From Citrobacter amalonaticus (lineage in GTDB: Bacteria; Pseudomonadota; Gammaproteobacteria; Enterobacterales; Enterobacteriaceae), in assembly GCF_018252635.1 (NCBI RefSeq), contig NZ_JAGTXM010000004.1, positions 124,001 to 188,000 of the forward strand: a DNA stretch of 64,000 bases, written 5' to 3'. The number at the start of each line of letters is the position of its first letter. Position 1 is the stretch's first letter. This document shows positions 1-10,417 of this stretch, piece after piece. The notes beneath the pieces are model-generated. The model searched no databases. It saw nothing but the letters and a program-made list of their open reading frames with translations, and was not told the origin of the DNA. The translations under genes and the position numbers were made by a program.

Positions 1-1128
1 ACCAACCAGATGGTGATAGAGTTCATGGGGATGCAACTGCCAGGCTCCTCGTTTGTTCACCCGGATGCACCACTGCGTGAAGCGTTGACGGCGGCGGCGG
101 CGCGCCAGGTGACGCGCCTGACCGGTAACGGCAACGAGTGGATGCCGATCGGTAAAATGATTGATGAGAAAGTGGTGGTGAACGGGATTGTCGCGCTGTT
201 GGCGACCGGCGGTTCAACAAACCATACCATGCACCTGGTGGCGATGGCGCGCGCTGCAGGTATCCAGATTAACTGGGATGACTTCTCTGACCTTTCCGAC
301 ATCGTGCCGCTGATGGCGCGTCTCTATCCTAACGGCCCGGCGGATATTAACCACTTCCAGGCTGCGGGCGGCGTCCCGGTCCTGATGCGCGAGCTGTTGA
401 ATGCGGGTCTGCTGCATGAAGATGTCAACACCGTGGCCGGTTTCGGTCTGAAGCGATATACCCTGGAGCCGTGGCTGAACAATGGCGAACTCGACTGGCG
501 TGAAGGTGCGGTTAAATCGCTGGATAGCAATGTGATTGCCTCCTTCGATCAGCCGTTCTCTCACCATGGCGGCACCAAAGTGTTGAGTGGCAACCTGGGT
601 CGTGCGGTCATGAAAACATCCGCCGTACCGGTCGAGAATCAGGTGATTGAAGCGCCAGCGGTTGTTTTTGAAAGTCAGCATGATGTCTTACCGGCCTTTG
701 AAGCGGGTTTACTGGACCGTGATTGCGTGGTGGTTGTGCGTCATCAGGGACCAAAAGCGAACGGAATGCCAGAATTACATAAACTCATGCCGCCACTTGG
801 TGTATTATTGGACCGTCGTTTCAAAATTGCGTTGGTTACTGATGGTCGACTTTCCGGTGCGTCCGGTAAAGTACCTTCAGCCATCCATGTAACCCCGGAG
901 GCCTATGATGGCGGCCTGCTGGCAAAAGTGCGCGATGGCGACATTATTCGGGTAAACGGACAGACAGGTGAATTGACGCTGCTGGTGGATGAGGTGGAGC
1001 TTGCCGCTCGTCAGCCACACATTCCGGATATGAGCGCATCGCGTATTGGAACGGGGCGTGAAATGTTCAGCGCGCTGCGTGAGAAATTGTCCGGCGCAGA
1101 ACAGGGCGCAACCTGTATCGATTTTTAA
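1..1128 (+). CDS. edd: Phosphogluconate dehydratase (Edd), 3' part
   Basis: This is the C-terminal part (375 residues visible) of 6-phosphogluconate dehydratase, the cytosolic [4Fe-4S] enzyme that makes 2-keto-3-deoxy-6-phosphogluconate in the Entner-Doudoroff pathway. The frame is open from base 1, so the N-terminal roughly 230 residues of the usual 603 lie outside the window. IlvD/Edd-family signatures are visible: [12 protein letters not shown] near visible residue 70 and the conserved [22 protein letters not shown] block near the C terminus. The eda gene follows 35 bases downstream on the same strand, as in the edd-eda operon of E. coli. The identity is secure; only the start is missing. 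Confidence 0.97.
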   Translation, partial: TNQMVIEFMGMQLPGSSFVHPDAPLREALTAAAARQVTRLTGNGNEWMPIGKMIDEKVVVNGIVALLATGGSTNHTMHLVAMARAAGIQINWDDFSDLSDIVPLMARLYPNGPADINHFQAAGGVPVLMRELLNAGLLHEDVNTVAGFGLKRYTLEPWLNNGELDWREGAVKSLDSNVIASFDQPFSHHGGTKVLSGNLGRAVMKTSAVPVENQVIEAPAVVFESQHDVLPAFEAGLLDRDCVVVVRHQGPKANGMPELHKLMPPLGVLLDRRFKIALVTDGRLSGASGKVPSAIHVTPEAYDGGLLAKVRDGDIIRVNGQTGELTLLVDEVELAARQPHIPDMSASRIGTGREMFSALREKLSGAEQGATCIDF

Positions 1129-1163
1129 GGCATCTACTGTAATCAGGCGAGAGAAAAACTCTG

Positions 1164-1805
1164 ATGAAAAACTGGAAAACAAGTGCAGAAGCAATCCTGA
1201 CCACCGGCCCGGTTGTCCCGGTGATCGTAGTGAATAAACTGGAACACGCGGTGCCGATGGCAAAAGCGCTGGTTGCGGGTGGGGTGCGCGTACTGGAAGT
1301 GACTTTACGTACCGCTTGCGCGATGGATGCTATCCGTGCAATCGCCAAAGAAGTCCCGGAAGCCATTGTGGGTGCCGGTACAGTGCTGAATCCGCAGCAA
1401 CTGGCCGAGGTCACTGCTGCCGGTGCGCAGTTTGCTATCAGCCCGGGTCTGACCGAGCCGCTGCTGAAAGCAGCAACTGAAGGCACGATCCCGCTGATTC
1501 CTGGCATCAGCACCGTTTCTGAACTGATGCTGGGCATGGACTACGGGCTGAAAGAGTTTAAATTCTTCCCGGCAGAAGCGAATGGCGGTACCAAAGCATT
1601 GCAGGCCATTGCCGGTCCGTTCTCTCAGGTGCGTTTCTGCCCGACGGGCGGTATCTCGCCTGCCAACTACCGTGATTACCTGGCTCTGAAAAGCGTGCTG
1701 TGCATCGGCGGTTCCTGGCTGGTGCCGAATGACGCGCTGGAAGCGGGTGACTACGATCGCATCACTAAACTGGCTCGCGAAGCAGTTGAAGGCGCGAAAC
1801 AGTAA
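1164..1805 (+). CDS. eda: KDPG / KHG aldolase
   Basis: A 213-residue class I aldolase that cleaves 2-keto-3-deoxy-6-phosphogluconate to pyruvate and glyceraldehyde 3-phosphate, the second Entner-Doudoroff step. It also acts on keto-hydroxyglutarate. The Schiff-base lysine is K133 (in [12 protein letters not shown]) and the catalytic glutamate is E45 (VLEVTLRT), both at the E. coli positions, and the length is the same. It lies directly behind edd. Its known repressor KdgR is encoded in this same window at 23.5 kb, although I could not see a clear KdgR box here. A REP element follows the stop codon. Confidence 0.98.
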   Translation: MKNWKTSAEAILTTGPVVPVIVVNKLEHAVPMAKALVAGGVRVLEVTLRTACAMDAIRAIAKEVPEAIVGAGTVLNPQQLAEVTAAGAQFAISPGLTEPLLKAATEGTIPLIPGISTVSELMLGMDYGLKEFKFFPAEANGGTKALQAIAGPFSQVRFCPTGGISPANYRDYLALKSVLCIGGSWLVPNDALEAGDYDRITKLAREAVEGAKQ

Positions 1806-1822
1806 GCTATCAATGTATAAAC

Positions 1823-1901
1823 CGTAGGCCCGATAAGACGCGTTCGTGCCATTATCGGGCTTTGCCGGATGGTGGCATGACTGCCTTATCCGGCCTACGG
1901 C
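1823..1901. repeat. REP/BIME element
   Basis: Two oppositely oriented REP-like palindromes sit between the convergent eda and purT genes. One contains GTAGGCCCGATAAGACGCG with its inverted partner ATTATCGGGC; the other contains GCCGGATGGTGGCATGAC with TTATCCGGCCTAC. This is the usual enterobacterial BIME arrangement. It may act as a 3' stabiliser or a gyrase site; that is inference. Confidence 0.85.
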
Positions 1902-1910
1902 TGCTGTTGT

Positions 1911-3089
1911 TTAACCTGTCACTTGCACCTGCGCGGCGGCGTTCTTCGCGCGTTCAACCGCTTCATCAACGTTGTCAGCCGTTGCCAGCGCCACACCCAG
2001 ACGACGCGATCCATCAATTTCCGGTTTACCGAAGAAACGGACCTGCAAACCGGCACCGACGGCGGCCTGGACATTGCCAAACGTCACGTCCTGACTGGTC
2101 AGTTTCGGTAGAATCACGGCAGAGGCTGCCGGACCATACTGACGAATGGCGCCAACAGGCAATCCGAGGAAAGCGCGCACGTGTAGGGCAAACTCTGACA
2201 GATCCTGAGAGATCAGCGTCACCATGCCGGTATCATGTGGGCGAGGGGAGACCTCGCTGAAGATGACCTCATCCCCACAAACAAACAGTTCCACGCCAAA
2301 CAACCCGTAGCCGCCCAGGGCTAACACCACTTTTCGGGCAATCTCCTGGGCGCGTTCCAGCGCCAGCGCGCTCATCTGTTGTGGCTGCCAGGATTCACGA
2401 TAATCGCCATCTTCCTGGCGATGCCCCACCGGCGCGCAGAAATGAACGCCATCAACGGCGCTGACGGTGAGCAGGGTGATTTCAAAATCGAACTTGACGA
2501 CCCCTTCGACGATGACCCGACCGGCGCCCGCACGACCGCCCTGTTGGGCGTAGTCCCAGGCTTGCGCCAGTTGCGATTCGGAACGAATAAAACTCTGCCC
2601 CTTGCCGGACGAACTCATCACCGGTTTGACAATGCAGGGATAACCCATTTCAGCCACGGCGTCGCGGAAGGTGGCTTCACTGTCGGCAAAACGGAAAGTC
2701 GACGTGGGCAGCGCCAGTTCTTCTGCCGCCAGACGGCGGATGCCTTCACGGTTCATCGTCAGCTTTGTCGCGCGTGCGCAGGGTACGACGTTCAACCCTT
2801 CTTGTTCCAGCGTTACCAGCGTATCCGTGGCAATGGCTTCAATTTCCGGCACGATATAGTGCGGTTTTTCCAGCGCTACTATGCGGCGTAGCGCGTCGCC
2901 ATCCAGCATATTAATGACGTGAGAACGATGTGCGACATGCATGGCCGGTGCGTCGGCATATCGGTCAACCGCGATCACTTCCACGCCGAGACGCTGGCAC
3001 TCGATGGCCACTTCTTTACCCAGTTCACCTGAACCCAATAACATCACCCGAGTCGCTGCCGGACGCAGCGCTGTGCCTAATACCGTCAT
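1911..3089 (-). CDS. purT: Formate-dependent GAR transformylase PurT
   Basis: A 392-residue ATP-grasp enzyme that makes formyl-GAR from formate, ATP and glycinamide ribonucleotide, the folate-independent third step of purine synthesis. The ATP-grasp fold runs through the protein, including [16 protein letters not shown] and [18 protein letters not shown]. The frame is open upstream to 3107, but the start at 3089 ([10 protein letters not shown]) matches the E. coli N terminus and length. A near-perfect PurR operator lies 36 bases upstream of the start codon. The gene is convergent with eda and divergent from yebG. Confidence 0.97.
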   Translation of the reverse strand: MTVLGTALRPAATRVMLLGSGELGKEVAIECQRLGVEVIAVDRYADAPAMHVAHRSHVINMLDGDALRRIVALEKPHYIVPEIEAIATDTLVTLEQEGLNVVPCARATKLTMNREGIRRLAAEELALPTSTFRFADSEATFRDAVAEMGYPCIVKPVMSSSGKGQSFIRSESQLAQAWDYAQQGGRAGAGRVIVEGVVKFDFEITLLTVSAVDGVHFCAPVGHRQEDGDYRESWQPQQMSALALERAQEIARKVVLALGGYGLFGVELFVCGDEVIFSEVSPRPHDTGMVTLISQDLSEFALHVRAFLGLPVGAIRQYGPAASAVILPKLTSQDVTFGNVQAAVGAGLQVRFFGKPEIDGSRRLGVALATADNVDEAVERAKNAAAQVQVTG

Positions 3090-3124
3090 GAAAATATCCC
3101 CCAACAAATTTGGCCGCAGTATAT

Positions 3125-3140
3125 ACGAAAACGTTTGCGT
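3125..3140. promoter_or_regulatory. PurR operator upstream of purT
   Basis: The bases ACGAAAACGTTTGCGT match the PurR consensus ACGCAAACGTTTGCGT at 15 of 16 positions. The site lies in the purT promoter region, about 36 bases before its start codon. Purine repression of purT is therefore likely; the match is seen, the regulation is inferred. Confidence 0.88.
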
Positions 3141-3184
3141 CTGTCTTTATTGCCAGGTTGATTTCAGCGGAGAAATAGAATATA

Positions 3185-3200
3185 CTGTACATAATTACAG
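3185..3200. promoter_or_regulatory. LexA (SOS) box of yebG
   Basis: CTGTACATAATTACAG fits the LexA core CTGT-N8-ACAG exactly. It lies 20 bases before the yebG start codon, where it would overlap the promoter. The yebG gene of E. coli is a known SOS gene. Confidence 0.92.
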
Positions 3201-3220
3201 TAATATTAAGAGGCTGCAAT

Positions 3221-3511
3221 ATGGCGGTTGAAGTTAAATACGTAGTCATTCGGGAAGGTGAGGAAAAAATGTCATTTACCAGCAAAAAGGAAGCCGATGC
3301 GTATGACAAGATGCTGGATACGGCGGATCTGCTCGATACCTGGCTTGAACAGTCTCCGTTAGCGCTGGAAGACGAACAGCGTGAAGCGCTGTCGCTGTGG
3401 CTGGCAGAACAAAAAGAGGTGCTGAGCACCATCCTCAAAACCGGTAAGTTGCCTTCTCCGCAGGTGGTTGAGAATGACGCCTCTGTCGGGGACGATACGC
3501 AGGCGGCCTGA
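3221..3511 (+). CDS. yebG: DNA damage-inducible protein YebG
   Basis: A 96-residue small acidic protein that is nearly identical to E. coli YebG over its first 80 residues (MAVEVKYVVIREGEEKMSFT, then SLWLAEQKEVLSTILKTGKL). The E. coli gene is induced by SOS and its molecular role is not established. A perfect CTGT-N8-ACAG LexA core sits 20 bases upstream. The acidic tail differs from E. coli, as usual for this protein. yebF follows in the same direction after 73 bases. Confidence 0.96.
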   Translation: MAVEVKYVVIREGEEKMSFTSKKEADAYDKMLDTADLLDTWLEQSPLALEDEQREALSLWLAEQKEVLSTILKTGKLPSPQVVENDASVGDDTQAA

Positions 3512-3584
3512 ATCTGACTTGCGCTCCTGACGTTTTGTACCATGCTTTTTCCTGAATCAATGTGCTATCAGGTAAAGGAAAAGT

Positions 3585-3938
3585 ATGAAAAGAAAAGGTG
3601 CGTTAATCAGCCTGCTGTTATTAGGCGCCAGTCTGTCGGTGTCGGCGGCGGACACTGACAGTAAAACCGTCAAATTCCCCAATTGTGATGGCCTCGATGC
3701 GGCAGGTGTTGCCGCAAGTGTGAAACGTGATTATCAGCAAAATCGCGTGGTGCGCTGGGCTGACGATCAAAAACGGGTAGGGCAAGCTGACCCGGTAGCC
3801 TGGGTCAATCCGAAAGAGATGACCGGACAGGACGGGAAATGGACGGTGCCGCTGACCGTGCGCGGGAAAAGTGCAGATATTCATTATCAGGTGAAGGTCG
3901 ACTGTAAGGCCGGTACGGCGGAATATCATTCGCAATAG
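3585..3938 (+). CDS. yebF: Secreted protein YebF
   Basis: A 117-residue precursor with a clear Sec signal peptide ([20 protein letters not shown], cleavage around AASVSAADT-type residues 20-22). A small basic/polar mature domain follows with two cysteines (FPNCDGLDA and VKVDCKAG), expected to form a disulfide. E. coli YebF is known to leave the cell through outer-membrane porins and is used as a model exported protein; its natural function is unclear. The length is the same as in E. coli. A ribosome site (AAAGGAAAAGT) precedes the ATG. Confidence 0.93.
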   Translation: MKRKGALISLLLLGASLSVSAADTDSKTVKFPNCDGLDAAGVAASVKRDYQQNRVVRWADDQKRVGQADPVAWVNPKEMTGQDGKWTVPLTVRGKSADIHYQVKVDCKAGTAEYHSQ

Positions 3939-4032
3939 CGCGAATATTTGCGCATCTTTAGCGCCGGCAGACATTTCCTGACATCCCCTCGGGTACGCTT
4001 TGAAAATTCATTGTCAGTACTTGAGGGATAAA

Positions 4033-4692
4033 ATGGCTAACTGGCTTAATCAATTACACTCTCTTCTCGGGCAAAACGGATCGTCCTCCTCTTCTTCAGG
4101 TGAACAGGGATTAAGTAAGCTGCTGGTACCCGGCGCACTGGGTGGTCTGGCAGGGCTACTGGTCGCCAGTAAATCCTCCCGTAAACTGCTCAGCAAATAC
4201 GGCACCAGTGCATTACTGGTCGGCGGTGGCGCGGTAGCAGGCACGGTGCTGTGGAACAAGTACAAGGATAAAGTTCGCGCGGCGCATCAGGATGAACCGC
4301 AGTTTGGCGCGCAAAGCACGCCGCTGGATGTGCGCACCGAAAGGCTGATCCTGGCGCTGGTCTTCGCGGCAAAAAGTGACGGTCATATCGACGCCAAAGA
4401 GCGGGCGGCAATCGATCGGCAACTGCGTGAAGCGGGTGTTGAAGAGCAAGGGCGTGCGCTCATTGAGCAGGCGATTGAACAACCGCTGGATCCGCAGCGC
4501 CTGGCGCAGGGGATACGCAACGAAGAAGAGGCGCTGGAAATTTATTTCCTCAGTTGCGCGGCCATTGATATCGACCACTTTATGGAACGCAGCTACCTGA
4601 ACGCGTTGGGTGATGCGCTGAAGATCCCGCAGGATGTCCGTGACGGCATTGAGCAGGATCTGCAACAGCAAAAACAGGCGTTACCCGAGTAG
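4033..4692 (+). CDS. yebE: Inner-membrane protein YebE (DUF533)
   Basis: A 219-residue DUF533/TerB-like protein. After a serine-rich N-terminal stretch ([11 protein letters not shown]) there are two weakly hydrophobic glycine-rich segments ([17 protein letters not shown] and [16 protein letters not shown]), consistent with membrane insertion. An acidic helical TerB-like domain follows from about residue 90. The frame extends to 4000, but the start at 4033 (MANWLNQL) has the better leader (TTGAGGGATAAA) and the E. coli length. E. coli yebE is Cpx/heat responsive; I saw no unambiguous CpxR site here. Confidence 0.93.
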   Translation: MANWLNQLHSLLGQNGSSSSSSGEQGLSKLLVPGALGGLAGLLVASKSSRKLLSKYGTSALLVGGGAVAGTVLWNKYKDKVRAAHQDEPQFGAQSTPLDVRTERLILALVFAAKSDGHIDAKERAAIDRQLREAGVEEQGRALIEQAIEQPLDPQRLAQGIRNEEEALEIYFLSCAAIDIDHFMERSYLNALGDALKIPQDVRDGIEQDLQQQKQALPE

Positions 4693-4779
4693 CAAACAAC
4701 CTCCGGCGGCATGTTTCGCTTGCATCATTCGTCAGTTTTGCCACCCTTAGAGGATGTATAAAGACGAAAGAACAACGAC

Positions 4780-6855
4780 ATGCTGCCGAAAGCCAATCGC
4801 ATTCCCCGCGCCATGACTCTCCATGGCGACACTCGCATCGATAATTACTACTGGCTGCGGGACGACACCCGTTCGCAACCGGATGTGCTGGCGTACCTGA
4901 AACAGGAAAACCACTACGGACATCAGGTAATGTCCACGCAACAGGCGTTGCAGGACCGTGTACTGAAAGAAATTATCGATCGTATTCCGCCTCGTGATAC
5001 CTCAGCACCCTGGGTGAAGAACGGGTATCGCTATCGCCATCTCTATGAACCCGGATGCGAGTACGCCATTTATCAGCGCCAGTCTGCGCTGAGTGAGGAA
5101 TGGGATGACTGGGAAACGCTGCTTGATGGCAACAAACGGGCGGCGCACAGCGAGTTCTACACTCTGGGGGGACTGGCGATAACGCCGGATAACACCATTA
5201 TGGCACTGGCGGAAGATTATCTTTCGCGTCGTCAGTACGGGATCCGTTTTCGCAATCTGCAAAACGATAACTGGTATCCGGAGATGCTGGATAACGTGGC
5301 TCCCGAATTTGTCTGGGCAAATGATTCTCTGACGTTTTACTACGTTCGTAAACATGCGACGACGCTACTGCCCTGGCAGGTCTGGCGGCACACTGTCGGC
5401 ACCCCGTCGACACAGGACGAACTGATTTACGAAGAAAAAGACGACACCTTCTACGTCAGCCTGCACAAAACGACATCGCAACATTACATCGTCATACATT
5501 TGGCCAGCGCGACGACCAGCGAGGTTTTACTGCTGGACGCTGAACTGGCTGATGCTGAACCGTTCATCTTCCTGCCGCGTCGCAAGGACCACGAATACAG
5601 CCTCGATCACTATCAACATAAGTTTTATCTGCGTTCGAACCGCGAGGGTAAAAATTTTGGTCTTTATCGCACCCGTGTGCGCGATGAGAAACAGTGGGAA
5701 ACGCTGATCCCGGCCCGTGAAGCGATCATGCTGGAAGGGTTTACGCTCTTTACCGACTGGCTGGTGGTGGAAGAGCGTCAGCGTGGCTTAACCAGCCTGC
5801 GGCAGATCAATCGTAAAACTCGCGAGGTGGTGGGGATCGCCTTTGACGATCCGGCCTATGTCACCTGGCTTGCTTATAATCCGGAACCGGAAACCTCACG
5901 CCTGCGTTATGGCTACTCCTCGATGACCACGCCGGACACGCTGTTTGAACTGGACATGGACACCGGCGAGCGCCGGGTGATTAAACAGACGGAGGTTCCG
6001 GGATTTGACGCCGCCAATTATCGCAGCGAACACCTGTGGATCACCGCGCGTGATGGCGTCGAGGTGCCGGTCTCACTCGTTTATCATCAGAAGCATTTTC
6101 GCAAAGGGCAAAATCCGCTGCTGGTTTACGGTTACGGTTCCTATGGCGCCAGTATGGATGCCGACTTCAGCAGCAGTCGTTTAAGCCTGCTGGATCGTGG
6201 ATTCGTCTATGCCATCGTCCACGTGCGAGGCGGAGGCGAACTGGGACAGCAGTGGTATGAAGACGGTAAGTTCCTGAAAAAGCGCAACACCTTCAATGAC
6301 TATCTCGATGCCTGCGATGCGCTGATTGCCCAGGGCTACGGCTCGCCCTCTCTCTGTTATGGCATGGGCGGTAGCGCGGGTGGAATGCTGATGGGCGTGG
6401 CGATCAACGAGCGTCCCGAACGCTTTCATGGCGTGATTGCTCAGGTGCCGTTTGTTGATGTGGTGACGACGATGCTGGATGAGTCGATTCCCCTGACGAC
6501 CGGGGAGTTTGAAGAGTGGGGGAATCCGAAAGATCCGCAGTATTACGCCTATATGAAAAGCTACAGCCCGTACGATAACGTCAGGGCACAGGCTTATCCG
6601 CATCTGTTGGTCACCACCGGGCTGCATGATTCGCAGGTCCAGTACTGGGAACCGGCAAAATGGGTGGCGAAACTGCGTGAACTGAAAACCGATGACCATC
6701 TGCTGTTGCTGTGCACGGATATGGATTCCGGACACGGCGGAAAATCAGGCCGTTATAAATCCTGGGAAGGCGTGGCGCTGGAATTCGCTTTTCTGATTGG
6801 GCTGGCACAGGGAACATTGCCCGGTGACGGCGCGGTTCAGGCGTCATCCAGATAG
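4780..6855 (+). CDS. ptrB: Oligopeptidase B (protease II)
   Basis: A 691-residue cytosolic serine oligopeptidase of the S9 prolyl-oligopeptidase family, cleaving after Lys/Arg in short peptides. The N-terminal beta-propeller (about residues 1-400) is followed by the alpha/beta-hydrolase domain. The nucleophile motif is GGSAGG ([14 protein letters not shown]), and the aspartate and histidine follow in TTGLHDSQV and SGHGGKSG. The length and start (MLPKANRIP) are like the E. coli enzyme. Its 3' end overlaps the convergent exoX by 19 bases. Confidence 0.97.
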   Translation: MLPKANRIPRAMTLHGDTRIDNYYWLRDDTRSQPDVLAYLKQENHYGHQVMSTQQALQDRVLKEIIDRIPPRDTSAPWVKNGYRYRHLYEPGCEYAIYQRQSALSEEWDDWETLLDGNKRAAHSEFYTLGGLAITPDNTIMALAEDYLSRRQYGIRFRNLQNDNWYPEMLDNVAPEFVWANDSLTFYYVRKHATTLLPWQVWRHTVGTPSTQDELIYEEKDDTFYVSLHKTTSQHYIVIHLASATTSEVLLLDAELADAEPFIFLPRRKDHEYSLDHYQHKFYLRSNREGKNFGLYRTRVRDEKQWETLIPAREAIMLEGFTLFTDWLVVEERQRGLTSLRQINRKTREVVGIAFDDPAYVTWLAYNPEPETSRLRYGYSSMTTPDTLFELDMDTGERRVIKQTEVPGFDAANYRSEHLWITARDGVEVPVSLVYHQKHFRKGQNPLLVYGYGSYGASMDADFSSSRLSLLDRGFVYAIVHVRGGGELGQQWYEDGKFLKKRNTFNDYLDACDALIAQGYGSPSLCYGMGGSAGGMLMGVAINERPERFHGVIAQVPFVDVVTTMLDESIPLTTGEFEEWGNPKDPQYYAYMKSYSPYDNVRAQAYPHLLVTTGLHDSQVQYWEPAKWVAKLRELKTDDHLLLLCTDMDSGHGGKSGRYKSWEGVALEFAFLIGLAQGTLPGDGAVQASSR

Positions 6856-7499
6856 TGTTTGAGGGTTAAACGCAATTCCGGGCTCATGCTGTCGAGGTTG
6901 TTAAACAGCCAGCGCAGATAGCCCGGATCGCGCTCCGCGATATCTGAAACGGCTTTGCCGCGATACTTGCCGAAAGTAAACGTGGTCAGCAGACCCGGTC
7001 GTCCGGTGATGTCGACCATCTGCTCCGCCGTCCAGCCGGAGGTATTCATAATATCGATGAGCAGCGCGGCGGTGATATAACAGTCATAGAGCGCCCGGTG
7101 GTGATGCAGTCCTGCAGGCGTTTGCACGTTCAGTTTACGTGATTTGTAGAGCGCCATATTGCTGTACTTGATGCCAGGCCAGAGGCGACGGGAAAGTTTC
7201 ATGGTGCAAATCCACTCGCCAGGCATGTCTGGCAGCACACGACGGTCAAAGCTGGCATTGTGTGCCACATACCATTTGCTGCCGTAATAGTGGGGGATGA
7301 CCTCTTCAATCCACGGTTTATCCGCTACCATCGCTTCAGTAATACGATGAATCGCCATGGCCTGCGGTGTGATCGGTCGGTCAGGGCGCACCAGGTGGCT
7401 CACAGGGTTCACGATCTTACCGTCAACCACGTCGACAGAAGCGATCTCTACAATCCCGCCCTGCAGGCCACAGGTCTCAGTATCGATGATGCGCAGCAT
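6837..7499 (-). CDS. exoX: Exodeoxyribonuclease X
   Basis: A 220-residue 3'-5' DEDDh exonuclease used in mismatch repair and general DNA repair. The three Exo motifs are visible: DTETCG at residues 6-11 (Exo I), HNASFDRR (Exo II), and HHRALYDCY with the DEDDh histidine (Exo III). The C-terminal region ([25 protein letters not shown]) is the short ExoX C-terminal motif also seen in related nucleases. The start ([11 protein letters not shown]) and length match E. coli. It is convergent and overlapping with ptrB. Confidence 0.97.
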   Translation of the reverse strand: MLRIIDTETCGLQGGIVEIASVDVVDGKIVNPVSHLVRPDRPITPQAMAIHRITEAMVADKPWIEEVIPHYYGSKWYVAHNASFDRRVLPDMPGEWICTMKLSRRLWPGIKYSNMALYKSRKLNVQTPAGLHHHRALYDCYITAALLIDIMNTSGWTAEQMVDITGRPGLLTTFTFGKYRGKAVSDIAERDPGYLRWLFNNLDSMSPELRLTLKHYLDDA

Positions 7500-7522
7500 G
7501 TAAAACTCCTGACCGAAAACGC

Positions 7523-8179
7523 TTAGCGTAATGGAATGATATCACCTTGCCAACCCTGCGCTGTGCGTTGCCCCGTTAATAAGAGTGAACCGCGGTCGGC
7601 GCGAACAATTAATTGCCCATTTTCATCCCATAATGCGCTACTTCCCCGCGCGTTAGCCATCAGTACGGCAATCGAGAATTGATGCGAGAAGCGCTGTAAA
7701 CGCGACGTTGAGGTTAATAACTCGGGTTCACTGACGCATTGACTGCTGGTGAACAAAGAACACGTCGGATCCATATCGACGCCCTCCGGCTGTGCATCCA
7801 CCACGTTGATCGTTTTCAGATCCTCACACAGACACGCGCCGTGGCTTTGATGAAACATGCGCGGTACGGCCATCCCCGGGACAAAGACGGCAATCCCTTT
7901 GACAAAGCGGTTGTTATGCTCGACCGGAAGACCGGCAATGATCGTCATACGGTGCGCATGGGCGGCCTGAGAGAGCGGCTGTAGCAGACTGATATCCGGC
8001 GGCGCAGGTAGCGACTGTGATTCGTCCATGCAGCCGAGTAGAGAGAGGGAGGGGAACACCAACAGTTCACACTGCTGTCGGGCTGCTGCGTTAATAAAAT
8101 TCAGGTGATGAGCGATATGTTCGCGAAGAGATGTTTTTAGTGGTTCATACTGTGCAGCAGCTATTTTCCAGGGTGACAT
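7523..8179 (-). CDS. yobB: Nitrilase-fold protein YobB, active-site residues altered
   Basis: A 218-residue member of the carbon-nitrogen hydrolase superfamily, in the position of E. coli yobB between exoX and holE. The start at 8179 (MSPWKIAAAQYEP) has AGGAAA upstream; the longer open frame to 8308 has no such support. The fold is recognisable (AAAQYEP; ANARGSSALWDENGQLI). However, the usual catalytic glutamate motif FPELSL reads FPSLSL (S44), and neither the usual catalytic lysine nor the cysteine motif of active nitrilases is evident. It may be a non-catalytic member. The substrate is unknown. Confidence 0.85.
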   Translation of the reverse strand: MSPWKIAAAQYEPLKTSLREHIAHHLNFINAAARQQCELLVFPSLSLLGCMDESQSLPAPPDISLLQPLSQAAHAHRMTIIAGLPVEHNNRFVKGIAVFVPGMAVPRMFHQSHGACLCEDLKTINVVDAQPEGVDMDPTCSLFTSSQCVSEPELLTSTSRLQRFSHQFSIAVLMANARGSSALWDENGQLIVRADRGSLLLTGQRTAQGWQGDIIPLR

Positions 8180-8288
8180 AATGATTTCCTTTTCATAGTG
8201 TCTACAATCATCCTTAAATAGTAGAATAAGAATGTACTTATACTGTAGCAGGCAATATGTAAGGATATGTAACTTTACATCAAAGATA

Positions 8289-8519
8289 TTATTTAGGCTT
8301 GGGCTCATACGGCAAGCGTGACAACGAAACGGACGCCAGACGGTGTGCGATCAGACGTTCGCGAAACCAGTCACGCAGATGAGCAGGCTGTTCACGCTCT
8401 ACCACTTCGGCGACCACGGGCATATTGTAACGCTCTTTAAACGCGACGCCGGCGGCGGCCAGATCAACGTTTACTTTGTCCATTTCAGCCTGTTCAAGCT
8501 GAGCCAGATTTTTGTGCAT
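8289..8519 (-). CDS. holE: DNA polymerase III theta subunit
   Basis: A 76-residue protein nearly identical to E. coli HolE ([40 protein letters not shown]). Theta binds and stabilises the epsilon proofreading subunit in the Pol III core. The start at 8519 ([10 protein letters not shown]) has AAGGAG six bases upstream and gives the E. coli length; the open frame continues to 8546 without a better site. Confidence 0.96.
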   Translation of the reverse strand: MHKNLAQLEQAEMDKVNVDLAAAGVAFKERYNMPVVAEVVEREQPAHLRDWFRERLIAHRLASVSLSRLPYEPKPK

Positions 8520-8656
8520 GGGCTTCTCCTTCAGTTCTGCGCGCAAAAGTTACTAAGAGTCGATCATAATGGCAAGTCGCAATTGAAGATTGTCGACGTG
8601 AACATTATAGGAGGTTATCCTCTCAGGATAAGGCATTACAAAAGGGAATAGTTGAT

Positions 8657-9031
8657 ATGGTCTCTCCTGCACGTACTTTCCGCTGTACACTTCTTTTTTT
8701 GGCTTCCGTTCTGGCAACCCCAACCGTGTGGGCGCATGCGCATCTGACACATCAGTATCCGGCGGCAGATGCCGAGGTGACCGCTGCGCCGCAGGCGCTG
8801 ACGCTCAATTTTTCTGAAGGTATCGAGCCCGGATTCAGCGGGGCGACGATTACCGGTCCAAAACAAGAGGGAATCAAAACCCGTCCGGCAAAGCGTAATG
8901 AACAGGATAAGAAACAGTTAATCGTTCCGCTCGATGAAACCCTGAAACCGGGTCAATACACGGTGAACTGGCACGTGGTTTCCGTTGATGGACACAAAAC
9001 CAAAGGACAGTACACTTTTAGCGTGAAATAA
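8657..9031 (+). CDS. yobA: CopC-domain periplasmic protein YobA
   Basis: A 124-residue periplasmic protein with a signal peptide (hydrophobic TLLFLASVLATPTVWA) cleaved just before HAHLTHQYPAADAEV. That N-terminal histidine is the classic copper ligand of CopC domains. The rest is a CopC-like beta-sandwich (QALTLNFSEGIEPGFSGATI; VNWHVVSVDGHKTKGQYTFSV). Its stop is two bases from the start of yebZ, so the two are almost certainly cotranscribed with yebY. A role in periplasmic copper binding or delivery is inferred from the family. Confidence 0.95.
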   Translation: MVSPARTFRCTLLFLASVLATPTVWAHAHLTHQYPAADAEVTAAPQALTLNFSEGIEPGFSGATITGPKQEGIKTRPAKRNEQDKKQLIVPLDETLKPGQYTVNWHVVSVDGHKTKGQYTFSVK

Positions 9032-9033
9032 AC

Positions 9034-9906
9034 ATGCTGACGCTGACCTGGGTTACACTCCGCTTCATCCATTTTACCGCCCTGATGCTGGTGTTTGGCT
9101 CTGCGCTTTACGGCGCTTGGCTGGCACCGCTCTCTATCCGCCGTCTGATGAACCGACGATTTCTGGGTCTGCAACAGCATGCCGCGTGGTGGAGTTTTCT
9201 GAGTGCGCTATTGATGATGGCGATCCAGGGCGGGCTCATGGGCTCCGGCTGGCAGGATGTTATCTCTGTGCCGGTCTGGGTTGCAGTATTACAAACCCAG
9301 TTTGGCGGGGTGTGGCTCTGGCAGATCGTTCTGGCGCTGGTGACGCTGGTTGCCGCGCTGATTGTGCCGCGTAATTTAGCGCGGCTGTTGCTGCTCTTAA
9401 CCCTCGCGCAGTTTGCGCTGTTGACAGGAGTTGGGCATGCCACATTGCACTCGGGGGTTACCGGTGCGCTGCAGCAGACAAACCAGGCGCTACATCTGAT
9501 TTGTGCCGCGGCCTGGTTTGGGGGACTGCTTCCGGTGCTTTACTGCATGCACATGGCAAAAGGACGCTGGCAACAGCAGGCGGTTTATACCATGATGCGC
9601 TTTTCCCGCTATGGTCATCTTGCCGTGGCGGGGGTATTGCTCTCCGGTATCGCCAATGTGCTGTTTATCCAGGGCTTTTCACTGCAGTGGCAGACCGCAT
9701 GGGGGCAGTTGCTTTTGCTAAAATGTGCACTCGTCCTGCTAATGGTGGCAATCGCACTGGCGAATCGGTATCTTCTCGTACCACGAATGCGGCAGGATAG
9801 TCGACGCATCAATCGGTATTTTATTTGGATGACGAAGATCGAATGGGGGCTTGGCGCCGTCGTGCTGGTAATTGTCAGCGTGTTTGCGACGCTGGAACCG
9901 TTCTGA
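9034..9906 (+). CDS. yebZ: CopD-family inner-membrane protein YebZ
   Basis: A 290-residue polytopic membrane protein of the CopD family, with about eight hydrophobic segments (for example [54 protein letters not shown]). Histidines in or next to the membrane ([17 protein letters not shown]) fit copper handling. It follows the CopC-like YobA by two bases, and yebY begins 16 bases after its stop, forming one operon. CopC/CopD pairs are linked to copper uptake or homeostasis; the direction of transport here is not known. Confidence 0.94.
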   Translation: MLTLTWVTLRFIHFTALMLVFGSALYGAWLAPLSIRRLMNRRFLGLQQHAAWWSFLSALLMMAIQGGLMGSGWQDVISVPVWVAVLQTQFGGVWLWQIVLALVTLVAALIVPRNLARLLLLLTLAQFALLTGVGHATLHSGVTGALQQTNQALHLICAAAWFGGLLPVLYCMHMAKGRWQQQAVYTMMRFSRYGHLAVAGVLLSGIANVLFIQGFSLQWQTAWGQLLLLKCALVLLMVAIALANRYLLVPRMRQDSRRINRYFIWMTKIEWGLGAVVLVIVSVFATLEPF

Positions 9907-9922
9907 AGGACAGGCAAAATTC

Positions 9923-10261
9923 ATGAAAAAAATGATTCTCTCTTTGCTGCTTCTGACCAGTTCAGGGGTTGCGCTGGCGGCACCGCAGGTTATCACCGTG
10001 AGCCGTTTTGAAATCGGTAAAGATAAGTGGGCGTTCAATCGTGAAGAGGTGATGCTGACCTGTCGGCCCGGACACGCACTGTATGTGATTAACCCCAGCA
10101 CGCTTGTTCAGTATCCGTTGAACGATGTTGCACAAGAGCAGGTGGCAAGCGGCAAAACCAATGCACAACCCCTGTCGGTGATTCAGATTGACGATCCGGC
10201 AAAACCGGGTGAAAAAATGAGCCTGGCACCGTTTATCGAACGAGCGGAAAAGCTCTGTTAG
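9923..10261 (+). CDS. yebY: Periplasmic protein YebY (DUF2511)
   Basis: A 112-residue small exported protein. Its signal peptide is [20 protein letters not shown] and the mature part begins [17 protein letters not shown]. Two cysteines (VMLTCRPG and the penultimate Cys of EKLC) are likely disulfide bonded. It is very close to E. coli YebY throughout. The start at 9923 follows GAAGGA with good spacing; an upstream in-frame start at 9872 lies inside yebZ and is unlikely. It is the last gene of the yobA-yebZ-yebY copper-associated cluster; its own function is not established. Confidence 0.94.
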   Translation: MKKMILSLLLLTSSGVALAAPQVITVSRFEIGKDKWAFNREEVMLTCRPGHALYVINPSTLVQYPLNDVAQEQVASGKTNAQPLSVIQIDDPAKPGEKMSLAPFIERAEKLC

Positions 10262-10290
10262 TTGCCAAAAGTATCTTTCTGATTTCCAAT

Positions 10291-10330
10291 AAAAAACCGC
10301 AAACCTTCTGAAAAAGGTTTTGCGGTTTTG
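10291..10330. terminator. Intrinsic terminator after yebY
   Basis: AAAACCGCAAACCTT pairs with AAGGTTTTGCGGTTTT around a short CTGAAA loop, with A- and T-rich flanks on both sides, so it could work in both directions. It closes the yobA-yebZ-yebY operon. Confidence 0.85.
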
Positions 10331-10417
10331 ACATTTCCGTCAGTGACCATCGCCGTTTTTTTCCAGCCGCATAAGCCGTGGACTGGAAAACCTGGCGTCG
10401 TCATCTATTCTTAAAAG

